A DNA stretch of 64,000 nucleotides from RBG-13-68-16 sp041494245 (lineage in GTDB: Bacteria > Acidobacteriota > Thermoanaerobaculia > Thermoanaerobaculales > Thermoanaerobaculaceae). Positions 33,272-41,558 of this stretch are shown piece after piece. Numbering within the stretch: position 1 is the stretch's first letter; every line of letters starts with the position of its first letter. The notes beneath the pieces are model-generated. The model was not told where the DNA came from. It did not search any database and saw only the letters and a program-made list of their open reading frames with translations. The translations under genes and the position numbers were made by a program. The stretch lies in assembly GCA_041494245.1 (NCBI GenBank), contig JBGQAK010000011.1, positions 62,001 to 126,000 on the forward strand. Reading direction: 5' to 3'.

Positions 33272-34704
33272 GTGATCCTGAAGTGGTCCACGAGCACACA
33301 GCGCCGGAAGCGGGAGAACGATCTTGGGCCGGTCATGCCCTCACCGGTGGGGCTCGCGATGGTGAAGGAGCAGTACCCCTCGCCGTCGAGGCCGAGGCCG
33401 GCCTGGGAGCGCCCGTTCTTGACGAAGATGCTGCAGTCGCACTCCTTGGCCATGCGGGAGAGGTTGTCGAGGTTCTTCGAGTGCATGACCGCGGTGTGGC
33501 GGTTTCCGCCCTCCACCTGGACCGCGAGGTCGATGGCGGCATCCGCGTTTGGCACGCGGCAGAGGGGCAGGATCGGCATCATCTGCTCGGTCCAGAGGAG
33601 GGGGTGGTCCTGGTCCACCTCGACGACGCCGAGGCGCACGGAGGGGGGGACGCTCATGCCGATCCTGGACAGGATGACGTCGGCGTTCTTTCCGATGAGG
33701 TCCTTGTTGACGTACGCCGGCTTCCGGGGCCCGTGCAGCTCGGTGAAGATGACCTTCTCGAGCTCAGCAAGGCGCGCCCGGTCGATCAGCACCGCGCCGC
33801 TGCGCGTCATGGCCTTGATGAGCCCGTCGGCAACCATGGCGACGCAGAGGACCTCCTTCTCGTCGGTGCAGATGATGTTGTTGTCGGTGGAGGCGCCCAG
33901 CACGATGTCGCGCCCGGCCTTGTCGATGTTGGCGGTCTCGTCCACCACCACCGGGGGGTTGCCGGGCCCGGCGCAGATGGCGCGCTTGCCGGACGCCATC
34001 GCGGCCTTCACGACCGCGCCCCCGCCGGTCACCACGACCAGGCGCACGGCAGGGTGCCTCATGACCTGCTGCGCGCTCTCGATCGTCGGCTCGGCGAGAC
34101 ACGTCACCACGTTGGCGGGCCCGCCGGCGGCCGTCACCGCCTTGTTCAGCAGGGCCACGGCCTGCATCGAGCAGCGCTTGGCCAGCGGGTGGACGTTGAA
34201 CACCACCGAGTTGCCGGCGGCCAGCATCCCGATCGCGTTGCAGATGATCGTGGAGGTCGGGTTCGTGACGGGGGTAATGGCGCCGATCACCCCGAACGGC
34301 GCCGGCTCGACGAGGGTGAGGCCGTAGTCGCCGGTGACGGAGTGCGGGTACAGCTCCTCGAGGCCGGGGGTCTTCTCGGTGACGAGACGGTTCTTGACGA
34401 CCTTGTCCTCGACCCGCCCCAGGCCGGTCTCCTCGTGCGCCGTGCGGGCCAGCGCCTCGTTGTTCTCGAGCATCGTCTGCCGGATGCTCTCGATGATCTT
34501 CGCCCGGACCTTCAGGGGCAGGGCGACGAACGCCGGCTGGGCGCGCCGCGCCGCCTCCACCGCCTCGTCAACGGTGGCGAAGATCCCGAGGCCTGAGCCG
34601 GCGGCCGGCTGCCCCCCTGCGGCCGCCCCCGGAGCGGGGCGGTGGAGATCCGCCGCGATCCTGCGCGCGATCGCTTCGATCTCCTGCTCGGTTAGCCTGG
34701 TCAT
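33268..34704 (-). CDS. Acylating aldehyde dehydrogenase of the microcompartment (EutE/PduP type)
   Basis: 478 residues. The catalytic cysteine is C279 (STDNNIICTDEKEV), with the NAD-binding region at about 140-230 (ITPVTNPTS, VTGGGA). It converts an aldehyde, NAD and CoA to acyl-CoA. The first 20 residues (LTEQEIEAIARRIAADLH) form an amphipathic helix followed by an Ala/Pro/Gly-rich linker, the usual layout of an encapsulation peptide. With DeoC in the same operon, acetaldehyde is the likely substrate. A GGAG site lies upstream, and a large hairpin separates it from the preceding BMC-P gene. Confidence 0.92.
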   Translation of the reverse strand: MTRLTEQEIEAIARRIAADLHRPAPGAAAGGQPAAGSGLGIFATVDEAVEAARRAQPAFVALPLKVRAKIIESIRQTMLENNEALARTAHEETGLGRVEDKVVKNRLVTEKTPGLEELYPHSVTGDYGLTLVEPAPFGVIGAITPVTNPTSTIICNAIGMLAAGNSVVFNVHPLAKRCSMQAVALLNKAVTAAGGPANVVTCLAEPTIESAQQVMRHPAVRLVVVTGGGAVVKAAMASGKRAICAGPGNPPVVVDETANIDKAGRDIVLGASTDNNIICTDEKEVLCVAMVADGLIKAMTRSGAVLIDRARLAELEKVIFTELHGPRKPAYVNKDLIGKNADVILSRIGMSVPPSVRLGVVEVDQDHPLLWTEQMMPILPLCRVPNADAAIDLAVQVEGGNRHTAVMHSKNLDNLSRMAKECDCSIFVKNGRSQAGLGLDGEGYCSFTIASPTGEGMTGPRSFSRFRRCVLVDHFRIT

Positions 34705-34721
34705 GCTCGCTCCGCCCGCGC

Positions 34722-34872
34722 CACAGGGCCCAGGGCGCAGGGCGCAGGGCGCAGCAAAAGAGCGAACCGGGCCGCAGTCCGGCCATCGTGAGCTGCCCCG
34801 GCCGGAACCCGCAGGAGGTTCAAGCCGCGACCCGAGAGGTCGTCACCCCGTGCCCTGTGCCCTGTGCCCTGG
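34722..34872 (-). repeat. Intra-operon inverted repeat (large hairpin)
   Basis: GGGCGC-type short repeats at 34722-34754 and GCCCTGT-type repeats at 34851-34872 are complementary (with G-U pairs), giving a stem of roughly 20 bp around a loop of about 95 nt. It fills the only long gap (172 bp) within the microcompartment operon, just upstream of the dehydrogenase ribosome site. Confidence 0.6.
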
Positions 34873-34876
34873 TCTC

Positions 34877-35164
34877 TCATTTCTTGTACTTGGTCACCGC
34901 GCCGACGCTCCAGGTGTCCACGATCGCCATGATCACGGCGTCCACCGGGCGCTTGTCGGTGAGCCTCGTCTGGCGGGCCGAGCTGCCGGAGGCGACGAGG
35001 ACGATCTCGTCGGGGCCCGCTCCGACGGCGTCGGCCGCGACCAGGTGGTTGCCGGTCTCGCGGCCCTCCTCGTCCAGCGTGCGGACCACGAGCAGCTTGA
35101 TCCCCTCGAGGCTGGTCTCCTTCTGGCTTGCGACAACGGTCCCGACCACTTTGGCGAGCTGCAT
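34877..35164 (-). CDS. BMC-P (EutN/CcmL) shell vertex protein, copy 1
   Basis: 95 residues: MQLAKVVGTVVASQKETSLEGIKLLVV, HLVAADAVGAGPDEIVLVASGSSAR and VIMAIVDTWSV are all classic EutN/CcmL blocks. It is a pentameric vertex protein. It is preceded by a good GGAG site and a short gap after the BMC-H gene. Confidence 0.93.
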   Translation of the reverse strand: MQLAKVVGTVVASQKETSLEGIKLLVVRTLDEEGRETGNHLVAADAVGAGPDEIVLVASGSSARQTRLTDKRPVDAVIMAIVDTWSVGAVTKYKK

Positions 35165-35223
35165 GGGCGTGCCTCTCCGGGCTGCGCCTCCGGGTGCGGT
35201 GTCTCCTCACACCCGGGGTGGCG

Positions 35224-35526
35224 CTACTTCTTGGCCGCCTTGGCGACGGCGTTGCGCCCCAGCGGCATGACCGCGTCCACGTTGACGTGCGGGCGGGCGA
35301 TGACGTGCACCGCGGCTACCTCGCCGACCCGGCCTGCGGCGACCTGGCCGGCGTCACAGGCGGCCTTGACGGCCGCAACGTCGCCCCTGACGATGATTGA
35401 AACGTACCCGCCGCCGGTCTTCTCGTAGGAGACCAGCTCCACCTTGGCCGCCTTGACCGCCGCATCGGCAGCCTCCACCGCAGCTGGAAACGACCTCGTC
35501 TCGATCATACCTAACGCTTCCGTCAT
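35224..35526 (-). CDS. BMC-H hexameric shell protein
   Basis: 100 residues, the single canonical BMC-H of the locus. ALGMIETRSFPAAVEAADAAVKAA and VRGDVAAVKAACDAG match PduA/EutM-type proteins, which form the hexagonal facets. The pore-loop region is YEKTGGGYVSI. It has a strong GGAGGGG site. It should be the most abundant shell component. Confidence 0.95.
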   Translation of the reverse strand: MTEALGMIETRSFPAAVEAADAAVKAAKVELVSYEKTGGGYVSIIVRGDVAAVKAACDAGQVAAGRVGEVAAVHVIARPHVNVDAVMPLGRNAVAKAAKK

Positions 35527-35582
35527 GTTTCCCCTCCCTCTTCACCTTTCACCCCGCGCGTGTGCACGGGGTGACCACGCGG

Positions 35583-36215
35583 TTACCCGCCTGAAATCTT
35601 CGCGTCGCGTCCTTTGATGTCGGCGATCGCCTGCTCGGCCGCGCGGTAGCCGACATCGATGTCCCTCTCCTCGCCGCCGAGGTAGACGCGCCCGAAGCTT
35701 CCGAACGCGCGGACCTCGAGGATGTTGATCTCGGCGGCCTTCTCGGCCTCGTTGGCCGCGATCGCCGCGTAGCCGGCGGGCGCGACCTCCAGCACGTACA
35801 GGGTCTCGCCGGGAAGAATCATGTCCCCGTGCCGCGACCGGTTGATGAGCTGCGTGTGGTAGGGCGAGATGTTGCGCACGACCTGACTGGCGACGACCTT
35901 GGGACGGATGCGGTCCTCCTCGTTGAGGTCGAGTGCGGCCAGGATCGCTCGCCCGGCCTGCCGCACGTCGGCCTGAGAGTCGGCGTGGAGCTCGAGCATC
36001 CCGTACAGGCGCTCGATGATCAGCATCCCCGGGCGCACGTCGGTGGCTTTGAGGGCCACGTCCGTCACGTGCATGATGTCCATGCCCGGTGCGATCTCGA
36101 CGAACAGCGACGCCTGCCCCGGCGTGGGGAGGAACCCTTGCGCGACGCTCCCGAGGAACGACGCGAACTGCGGCTGCAGGCTGTCCAGGAAGACGTAGCA
36201 ACGCAGCTCCGCCAT
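35583..36215 (-). CDS. BMC-T tandem shell protein (double-stacking-type candidate)
   Basis: 210 residues. It differs from the other BMC-T: RCYVFLDSLQPQFASFLGSVAQGF, then ILPGETLYVLEVAPAGYAAIAANEAEKAA in the second half. It resembles the Haliangium-type BMC-T proteins whose trimers stack face to face with a gated pore. It starts 4 bp after the enzyme gene, with AAGGAG overlapping that gene's end. The stacking is inferred from family resemblance. Confidence 0.85.
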   Translation of the reverse strand: MAELRCYVFLDSLQPQFASFLGSVAQGFLPTPGQASLFVEIAPGMDIMHVTDVALKATDVRPGMLIIERLYGMLELHADSQADVRQAGRAILAALDLNEEDRIRPKVVASQVVRNISPYHTQLINRSRHGDMILPGETLYVLEVAPAGYAAIAANEAEKAAEINILEVRAFGSFGRVYLGGEERDIDVGYRAAEQAIADIKGRDAKISGG

Positions 36216-36219
36216 CTCC

Positions 36220-37470
36220 CTACTCCTTCCGCGCCACCAGCGCGGCCGCCTCTTCCATGATCTTGACGCTGTTGCTGCAGCCGACGCGGGTCGCCCCCGC
36301 CTGGATCATCCTGACCACATCCGTGTACGTCCTGATCCCGCCCGCGGCCTTCACCCCCAGCTTCCGGGGGGCCACGGTGCGGCTCATCAGCTGGATGTCC
36401 TCGACGGTGGCGCCGCGGCTCGAGAACCCTGTCGAGGTCTTCACGTAATCGGCCCCGGCCTTCATGGCCAGCTCGCAGCCGCGCACCTTCTCGTCGTCGG
36501 TGAGGAGCGCCGTCTCGAGGATGACCTTGGAGAGGGCCCGCCCCTCCTTGCAGATCTCGACTACGCCGCGGATGTCCCTGCGCACCAGCGCGTCGTCTCC
36601 GCTCTTGAGCGCGCCGATGTTGATCACCATGTCGATCTCCTGGGCCCCCTCGCGGATGGCGCGCCGCGCCTCGAGCGCCTTGGTCTCGGGCGGCTGCGCG
36701 CCGAGCGGGAATCCCACCACGCAGCATACCTTCACCGGGCTGCCGCGCAGGAGCGCCTTGGCCTCCGCCACGTAGGAGGGGTTCACGCACACGGAGAAGA
36801 AGCCGAACCGGAGCGCCTCCTCGCACAGCTTCTGGATGTCGGCGCTGGTCGCCTCGGGGCGAAGCATCGTGTGGTCGATCAGCTGGGCGAGCTGCTCGGG
36901 GGGGATGACCGGCGGGAGCGGTTGGGTGCCGTCCCCGAGGAGCTGCTTGACCCGCTCGACGATGCGGTCGACGTCGGCCGGGGCGATCGGGCCGGACGCG
37001 GTCCGGAGGCCGCCGGCGCTCCGCTGCTCGATCTCGCGGATCATGCGGACGCGTGCCTTGTGGCGGTCCACCGTGCACTCGGTGCTGAGGAAGATCGCGA
37101 CGATCCTCTTGGCAAGCTCGCCGTCGACCTGGGTGGCACCCAGCGTCAGCACGTTGGCGTCGTTGTGCTCGCGGCTGTTGCGGGCCAGCGCCTCGTTGTA
37201 GCACGCCGCCGCAAGGACGCCGGGCACCTTATTGGCCGCCATCGCCGAGCCGATGCCGGCGCCGTCCACCATGATGCCGAAGTCGGCCTGGCCGGAGGCG
37301 ACCAGGGTGGCCACCTCGACGGCGATGCGGGGGTAGTCCACGGGCGCCTTGCCGTGCGTGCCGCAATCCCGGACCGTGTGGCCGAGGGAGGCGACGTAGC
37401 CGGCCAGTTGCTGCTTGAGTTCGAACCCGCCGTGGTCAGCGCCCAGCGCGATTCTCAGGGGAGACCCCAT
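36220..37470 (-). CDS. RpiB-DeoC fusion: sugar-phosphate isomerase-like plus deoxyribose-phosphate aldolase
   Basis: 416 residues from the ATG at 37470; further upstream starts lie inside the YfhO-type gene. Residues 1-150 are an RpiB fold (GADHGGFELKQ, VDYP, NSREHNDANVLTLGA), but the usual catalytic Cys of the ICGTG loop is Asp69 (IMVDGAGIG). Residues 190-416 are DeoC with IDHTMLRPEAT, Schiff-base lysine K344 (VKTSTGF) and K374 (GVKAAGGIR). The linker (about 161-190) has an amphipathic helix, then prolines, like an internal encapsulation peptide. DeoC would split deoxyribose-5-phosphate into glyceraldehyde-3-phosphate and acetaldehyde for the dehydrogenase at 33268. It is first gene of the operon. 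Confidence 0.9.
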   Translation of the reverse strand: MGSPLRIALGADHGGFELKQQLAGYVASLGHTVRDCGTHGKAPVDYPRIAVEVATLVASGQADFGIMVDGAGIGSAMAANKVPGVLAAACYNEALARNSREHNDANVLTLGATQVDGELAKRIVAIFLSTECTVDRHKARVRMIREIEQRSAGGLRTASGPIAPADVDRIVERVKQLLGDGTQPLPPVIPPEQLAQLIDHTMLRPEATSADIQKLCEEALRFGFFSVCVNPSYVAEAKALLRGSPVKVCCVVGFPLGAQPPETKALEARRAIREGAQEIDMVINIGALKSGDDALVRRDIRGVVEICKEGRALSKVILETALLTDDEKVRGCELAMKAGADYVKTSTGFSSRGATVEDIQLMSRTVAPRKLGVKAAGGIRTYTDVVRMIQAGATRVGCSNSVKIMEEAAALVARKE

Positions 37471-39799
37471 GCGGGGATGATACAACAGCCTCATCCCGCG
37501 AACGTTGCCTGGTGCGCGGGGCACGCAGGAGGAAGCCCAGCACGCCGGCGCCCCCGAGGGCGGCCAGCAGCAGCCCGAGGCGCCACTCGGACGGCCGGTA
37601 CTCGAACACCACGCGGTGGGGGCCGGGCTTCAGCAGCACCCCGAGAAACATGCCGTCCACGGTCAGAGGCCGGCTCGCGGTGCCGTCGACGCTCACGCGC
37701 CACCCCGGGTCGGTCGCCTCGCGGAGCACAAGCACCCCGGCGCGCGGCTGGTTGCATTCGATGCGGACATGGTTCGGGCCCTGCCGCTCGGCCGGCAGCG
37801 GTTGGGCGAGTCCGGCAGCGGCCGGAAGGGGTCCGGCCGAACCCTCCACGAGCACCGTGTTCTCGTCCACCAGGCGTGTCCGGGCGAGCATCGCGAACGC
37901 CTGGGCGGCACCGCTCACCCCCAGCCCCGCGGGGTACCACGCCACCAGCGGGTGGGCGCCCTCAACCCTGGCGGCCCACAGAGTGGGACCCTGGAAATCC
38001 GCGAGCGGGAGCAGGCCGGCCCCGGTGATTGGGCGGTCGGCCAGCACGACGGTGGCGCCCGCCCGGCGGATCAGCGCCGTCGAGCCGACGACCAGCGGGC
38101 GGGCCGCGTCCAGAGCGTCAAGCTCCGCCCACCGTGCGAACAGCCAGTAGCGCTCGGGGATGAGGTCGTCCACGCCGGTGACCGTCGGCAGGCCGGCGAG
38201 GAGGCCGGTGTTTGGCCGCAGGACCCAGCCGACCGGCAGGACCCTGCCGCCCCGGCGCAGGAGATCCAGGCGCCGGGTCTCCTCGGTGGGTCCCGGGATG
38301 GCAGCCACCGGAATGGTGGGGTTGAAACCCCAGGCGAACGCGAGGCCCGACGCGGCCGTGACGAGCGCGAGAAGCGGAGCGGCCGCCCTCTGAACGCGTG
38401 CAGCGGCCAGTGCGAGCACGGCACCCACCGCGAGGATCTCGCCCGCGGCGAGGAGGACCGCGCGGGCCGCCGAGACGGACCCCGCGTCGTCGCCGCTTCC
38501 CCTCAGGGCAGGGTGGAGGGTGACGAGCAGCAAAAGGCCAACGCCGACGCCCGCCGTCGCGAGCAGGAGACGCCGCCGCGGGGCCTTCCCGAGCCTGGCG
38601 ACGGCGATCGCGGCGAGAGCCGCCACCCCGAACTGGGCCAGGATGAGCCACCGCTGGCCGGCGGCCCACCTCAGGAGCGGGATGTGCCCCGCGAGCCAGG
38701 GGAGGGGCGGCACCCCGTACGCCGCAGCCGCCGAGGCGGCCACCATCGCCAGGAGCGCCTTTTCGCGCCGTCCCGGGGCCAGGAACGGGACCAGGAGGGC
38801 GAGGAAGAGGGGGGCGATCCCGACCGAGGCGGTCGCCTCGTTGAAGTTCAGCGGCCCATGGTAGCCGTCGCGCTCGGGGGAGCCGAAGCCGCGCGGCACC
38901 GCCCAGCTCCAGGCGGCGACTGCCGAGAGGTGCCAGGCCGCGGACGGGATCCCCGCTCCGCGCACCTCCCTGGCGTGCGAGCGCGCGACGTAGGCGGCCG
39001 TGGGCAGCACCTGGGGGGCGGCCAGGAGGCAGGCCGCGAGCGCGGCCGCCGCCGCGGCCGGCAGCCGCCGGAGAGCATCACGGCGAAACCAGGCCAGAAC
39101 CGCCACCCCGGCGCCCGTGGCGGCGAGGAGCTGGACCGCGGTCGGGAGGTGGCCGGCGAGGAGGAGGCCGGCGCCCGCGAGGGCCACGGTGAGGGGCCCG
39201 AGCCGGGTTGGGGGGCCGCCCACGCCGAGCATCTGCGACAGGCCGAGGAGGACCCAGGGGAACCACGCCGCGGTCTCCGAAAGGGGGTAGAGGAGCCAGA
39301 CGGTGATTCCGGCGGCGTTGGCCCACGCCAGGCCGCCGAGCAGGGCCGCCGGAGGTGGCAGCCGCCAGCGGCCCAGGAGCAGGAACATCCCCGTGCCTGC
39401 GATGAGCACCTTGAGGAGCAGCCCGAGGGTCCGGGCGCGCGGTGAGTCCCAGGCGAGGCGCAGGAGCTGGGTCGGGGCGAGGACCGCGGACTGGTTGTTG
39501 GCGAGCAGCGGAAGGCCGCAGCCTGAGCCGGGGTTCCAGAGCGGTGTGGAGCCGGCCGCGAGGGCCGCGCGGGTCGCCACATCCCAGGGCGTGAAGAGGG
39601 TCAGGTCGTCGGAAAGCACCGGGTTACCGCGCAGCGCGGACGAGGCGGGCGGCACGTGTCCCTTCCAGGGGGGCATCCCGTAGGCGAGGGCCGACGAGCC
39701 GATCACCTCGCCTCTGTGGAAGACGCCCGGGTAGAGCGTCAGCAGCTCGGCGACGAGGAATCCCCCGAGGAGCAGCAGCGCGGCGGCACGGGAACGCAT
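37436..39799 (-). CDS. YfhO-type multi-membrane protein, second paralogue
   Basis: 787 residues. It has an N-terminal membrane helix, the loop STPLWNPGSGCGLPLLANNQS (about 83-103), about eleven further helices, then a soluble C-terminal part with GWRVSVDGTASRPLTVDGMF and a last membrane helix. The order matches the protein at 447-2714. YfhO-family proteins are tied to glycosylation of surface polymers. It overlaps the microcompartment operon start by 35 bp on the same strand, so its transcript may run into that operon. Confidence 0.75.
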   Translation of the reverse strand: MRSRAAALLLLGGFLVAELLTLYPGVFHRGEVIGSSALAYGMPPWKGHVPPASSALRGNPVLSDDLTLFTPWDVATRAALAAGSTPLWNPGSGCGLPLLANNQSAVLAPTQLLRLAWDSPRARTLGLLLKVLIAGTGMFLLLGRWRLPPPAALLGGLAWANAAGITVWLLYPLSETAAWFPWVLLGLSQMLGVGGPPTRLGPLTVALAGAGLLLAGHLPTAVQLLAATGAGVAVLAWFRRDALRRLPAAAAAALAACLLAAPQVLPTAAYVARSHAREVRGAGIPSAAWHLSAVAAWSWAVPRGFGSPERDGYHGPLNFNEATASVGIAPLFLALLVPFLAPGRREKALLAMVAASAAAAYGVPPLPWLAGHIPLLRWAAGQRWLILAQFGVAALAAIAVARLGKAPRRRLLLATAGVGVGLLLLVTLHPALRGSGDDAGSVSAARAVLLAAGEILAVGAVLALAAARVQRAAAPLLALVTAASGLAFAWGFNPTIPVAAIPGPTEETRRLDLLRRGGRVLPVGWVLRPNTGLLAGLPTVTGVDDLIPERYWLFARWAELDALDAARPLVVGSTALIRRAGATVVLADRPITGAGLLPLADFQGPTLWAARVEGAHPLVAWYPAGLGVSGAAQAFAMLARTRLVDENTVLVEGSAGPLPAAAGLAQPLPAERQGPNHVRIECNQPRAGVLVLREATDPGWRVSVDGTASRPLTVDGMFLGVLLKPGPHRVVFEYRPSEWRLGLLLAALGGAGVLGFLLRAPRTRQRSRDEAVVSSPHGVSPENRAGR

Positions 39800-39854
39800 G
39801 CCTTCGAGCTTATGGGCTTACGTCCCGGGGAGCAATACGCCGCGGCGGGCAAAG

Positions 39855-39901
39855 CAAGAGCCCGTGCCCGGAAGGAGCGCTCCTCCCGCGGGCACGGGCT
39901 C
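39855..39901 (-). terminator. Terminator of the TonB/ExbBD operon
   Basis: A perfect 13-bp stem (39858-39870 with 39889-39901) flanks a loop that itself contains GGAGCGCTCC. Read on the minus strand it is followed by a moderately T-rich run (TTGCTTTG). It lies 19 bp after the last ExbD gene. Confidence 0.7.
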
Positions 39902-39919
39902 AGACGCGAACCGAGCCTG

Positions 39920-40360
39920 TTACTTGGGCGCTTCACCCGCGGTGGCCGTGGGGTTCAGGTCCTCGAGCACGATGCCGATGTTCTTGGCGCCGTGTGCGTC
40001 GCACATGTCGATGAACCTGGCCACCTTGTCGTACGAGAGGGTCCCATCGGCCGCGACGAAGACGATCTTGGTCTCGTGGCCCTTGGTGACCTCATCGAGC
40101 TTGGCGAGGAAGTCCCTCTCCGTGTACTGCTCCCTGTTGATGAACATGTAGCCGTCCTCGGTGAGACGGAGGACAAGCTGGTCAGTCATCGGGGGCGGCG
40201 TCGTTGTCTGCACCCTGGGCGGGACCTTGGTCTCGTACCCGCGCTGCAGCAACGGCGTGACGACCATGAAGATGATGAGCAGCACCAGCACCACGTCCAC
40301 GAGGGGAGTGATGTTGATGTCACTCTTCATGTCCCCCATCTTGCCGCCGGTCATTGCCAT
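39920..40360 (-). CDS. ExbD/TolR-family protein, second copy
   Basis: 146 residues. One membrane helix with the essential aspartate in the motif SDINITPLVDVVLVLLIIFM (about 14-33) is followed by a periplasmic domain with the ExbD fold. It pairs with the ExbB at 40827 to use proton motive force. It is last gene of the TPR-TonB-ExbB-ExbD-ExbD operon. Confidence 0.92.
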   Translation of the reverse strand: MAMTGGKMGDMKSDINITPLVDVVLVLLIIFMVVTPLLQRGYETKVPPRVQTTTPPPMTDQLVLRLTEDGYMFINREQYTERDFLAKLDEVTKGHETKIVFVAADGTLSYDKVARFIDMCDAHGAKNIGIVLEDLNPTATAGEAPK

Positions 40361-40399
40361 GGCGTTTCTCCTTCAGCTCAAGTCATGCGGGCCAACGTC

Positions 40400-40852
40400 C
40401 TACAACGCCCCCTTCTTCGTAGTGATCAGGCCGACCCTCGTGAACCCGGCCTCGTTGAGGGCCTTCATCACCTCACGGACGTCCTTGTACTTCAGGCGGC
40501 GGTCCGCCTTGATGACGACTTCCTTCTGCGGGTCCGCCTTCAGCATGTCGTCCATGCGCCGGATGAGCTCGGCCTTGGTGGGGATCCAGTCCTGGGCGAT
40601 GAACATCTTGCCGTCTTCCTGGATCGCGATCTTGACCTGCTTCTGGCCCTCCGGGTACTTCTCTGGGCTGTTGGTCTCGGGCAGGAGCACCGGGACGCCG
40701 GACTGCAGCAGGGGGGTGACTACCATGAAGATGATCAGCAGCACCAGGCAGACGTCCACAAGCGGAGTGACGTTGATATCCGACTGCACCGAGCCGACGT
40801 TCTCGACCTTCGGGCCGCCGTGCTCCCTAGCGTGCCGCCGAGCCGATTGCAT
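40400..40852 (-). CDS. ExbD/TolR-family protein, first copy
   Basis: 150 residues. SDINVTPLVDVCLVLLIIFM (about 24-43) carries the channel aspartate. Its periplasmic domain differs clearly from the second copy (IQEDGKMFIAQDWIPTKAEL), so the two ExbD proteins are not recent duplicates. The start overlaps the ExbB stop by 26 bp. Confidence 0.92.
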   Translation of the reverse strand: MQSARRHAREHGGPKVENVGSVQSDINVTPLVDVCLVLLIIFMVVTPLLQSGVPVLLPETNSPEKYPEGQKQVKIAIQEDGKMFIAQDWIPTKAELIRRMDDMLKADPQKEVVIKADRRLKYKDVREVMKALNEAGFTRVGLITTKKGAL

Positions 40853-41525
40853 CGCTTCCTCCGCTCTTCTTGATGAAGAAGTCGATCAACTCCGAAGAGG
40901 AGTTCGCCATCTCGACCTGGAAGCGCTCGACCTGGTTCAGGAGATAGTTGTAGAGCCACACGGCCGGGATGGCGACGAACAGACCGAGGGCGGTGGTGAC
41001 CAAGGCTTCCGCAATACCGGCCGACACCGCACCCAGACCGCCCGAGCCGGTGATCGCCATGCCGCGGAACGCATTGATGATACCGACGACCGTCCCGAAC
41101 AGGCCGATGAATGGTGCCGTGGCGCCGATGGTGGCGAGGCCGCCCAGTCCGCGCTTGAAGTCGGCCGTGGTCATGAGGGTCGCGCGCTCGATGGCGCGGC
41201 GGGCCGCCTCGATCACGTCATAGCCGGTGAGCGGGCTGTTCTGCTCCTCGACCATGAACTCGAGCAGCCCTGCGGACACGACCTTCGCCAGATGGCTGCT
41301 CTTGAACTTCTTGGACGCCGCGATCGCGTCCTGGGGACGGTTCTGCTTGAGGTACTGGGTGGTGAGCAGGGCGAACTGCAGCGACTGCTTCTTGGCCTGC
41401 CGGTACCTCCACCAGCGCTCACCGGACAGCGTCAACGAATAGATCGACAGGACGACCAGGACGAGGCAGACCAGCTTGGCGATGGTGCCCATCGACTGCC
41501 ACAGTGCTACGGGTCCGAATTCCAT
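40827..41525 (-). CDS. exbB: ExbB/TolQ/MotA-family proton channel protein
   Basis: 232 residues with three membrane helices. The conserved ExbB core RRAIERATLMTTADFKRGLGGLATIGATAPFIGLFGTV, GIINAFRGM and SAGIAEALVTTALGLFVAIPAVWLYN is intact. It forms the proton channel with ExbD and energises TonB. It sits between tonB and two exbD genes. Confidence 0.94.
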   Translation of the reverse strand: MEFGPVALWQSMGTIAKLVCLVLVVLSIYSLTLSGERWWRYRQAKKQSLQFALLTTQYLKQNRPQDAIAASKKFKSSHLAKVVSAGLLEFMVEEQNSPLTGYDVIEAARRAIERATLMTTADFKRGLGGLATIGATAPFIGLFGTVVGIINAFRGMAITGSGGLGAVSAGIAEALVTTALGLFVAIPAVWLYNYLLNQVERFQVEMANSSSELIDFFIKKSGGSDAIGSAAR

Positions 41526-41558
41526 TACAGTTTCCTCCTATTCTCTCGGCCTGAGGGC

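Noticed and set aside
34722..34872. GGGCGC/GCCCTGT repeats considered as a CRISPR or satellite array
   Set aside because: Units are only 6-7 bp, without spacers, and the two sides are complementary, which fits a hairpin.
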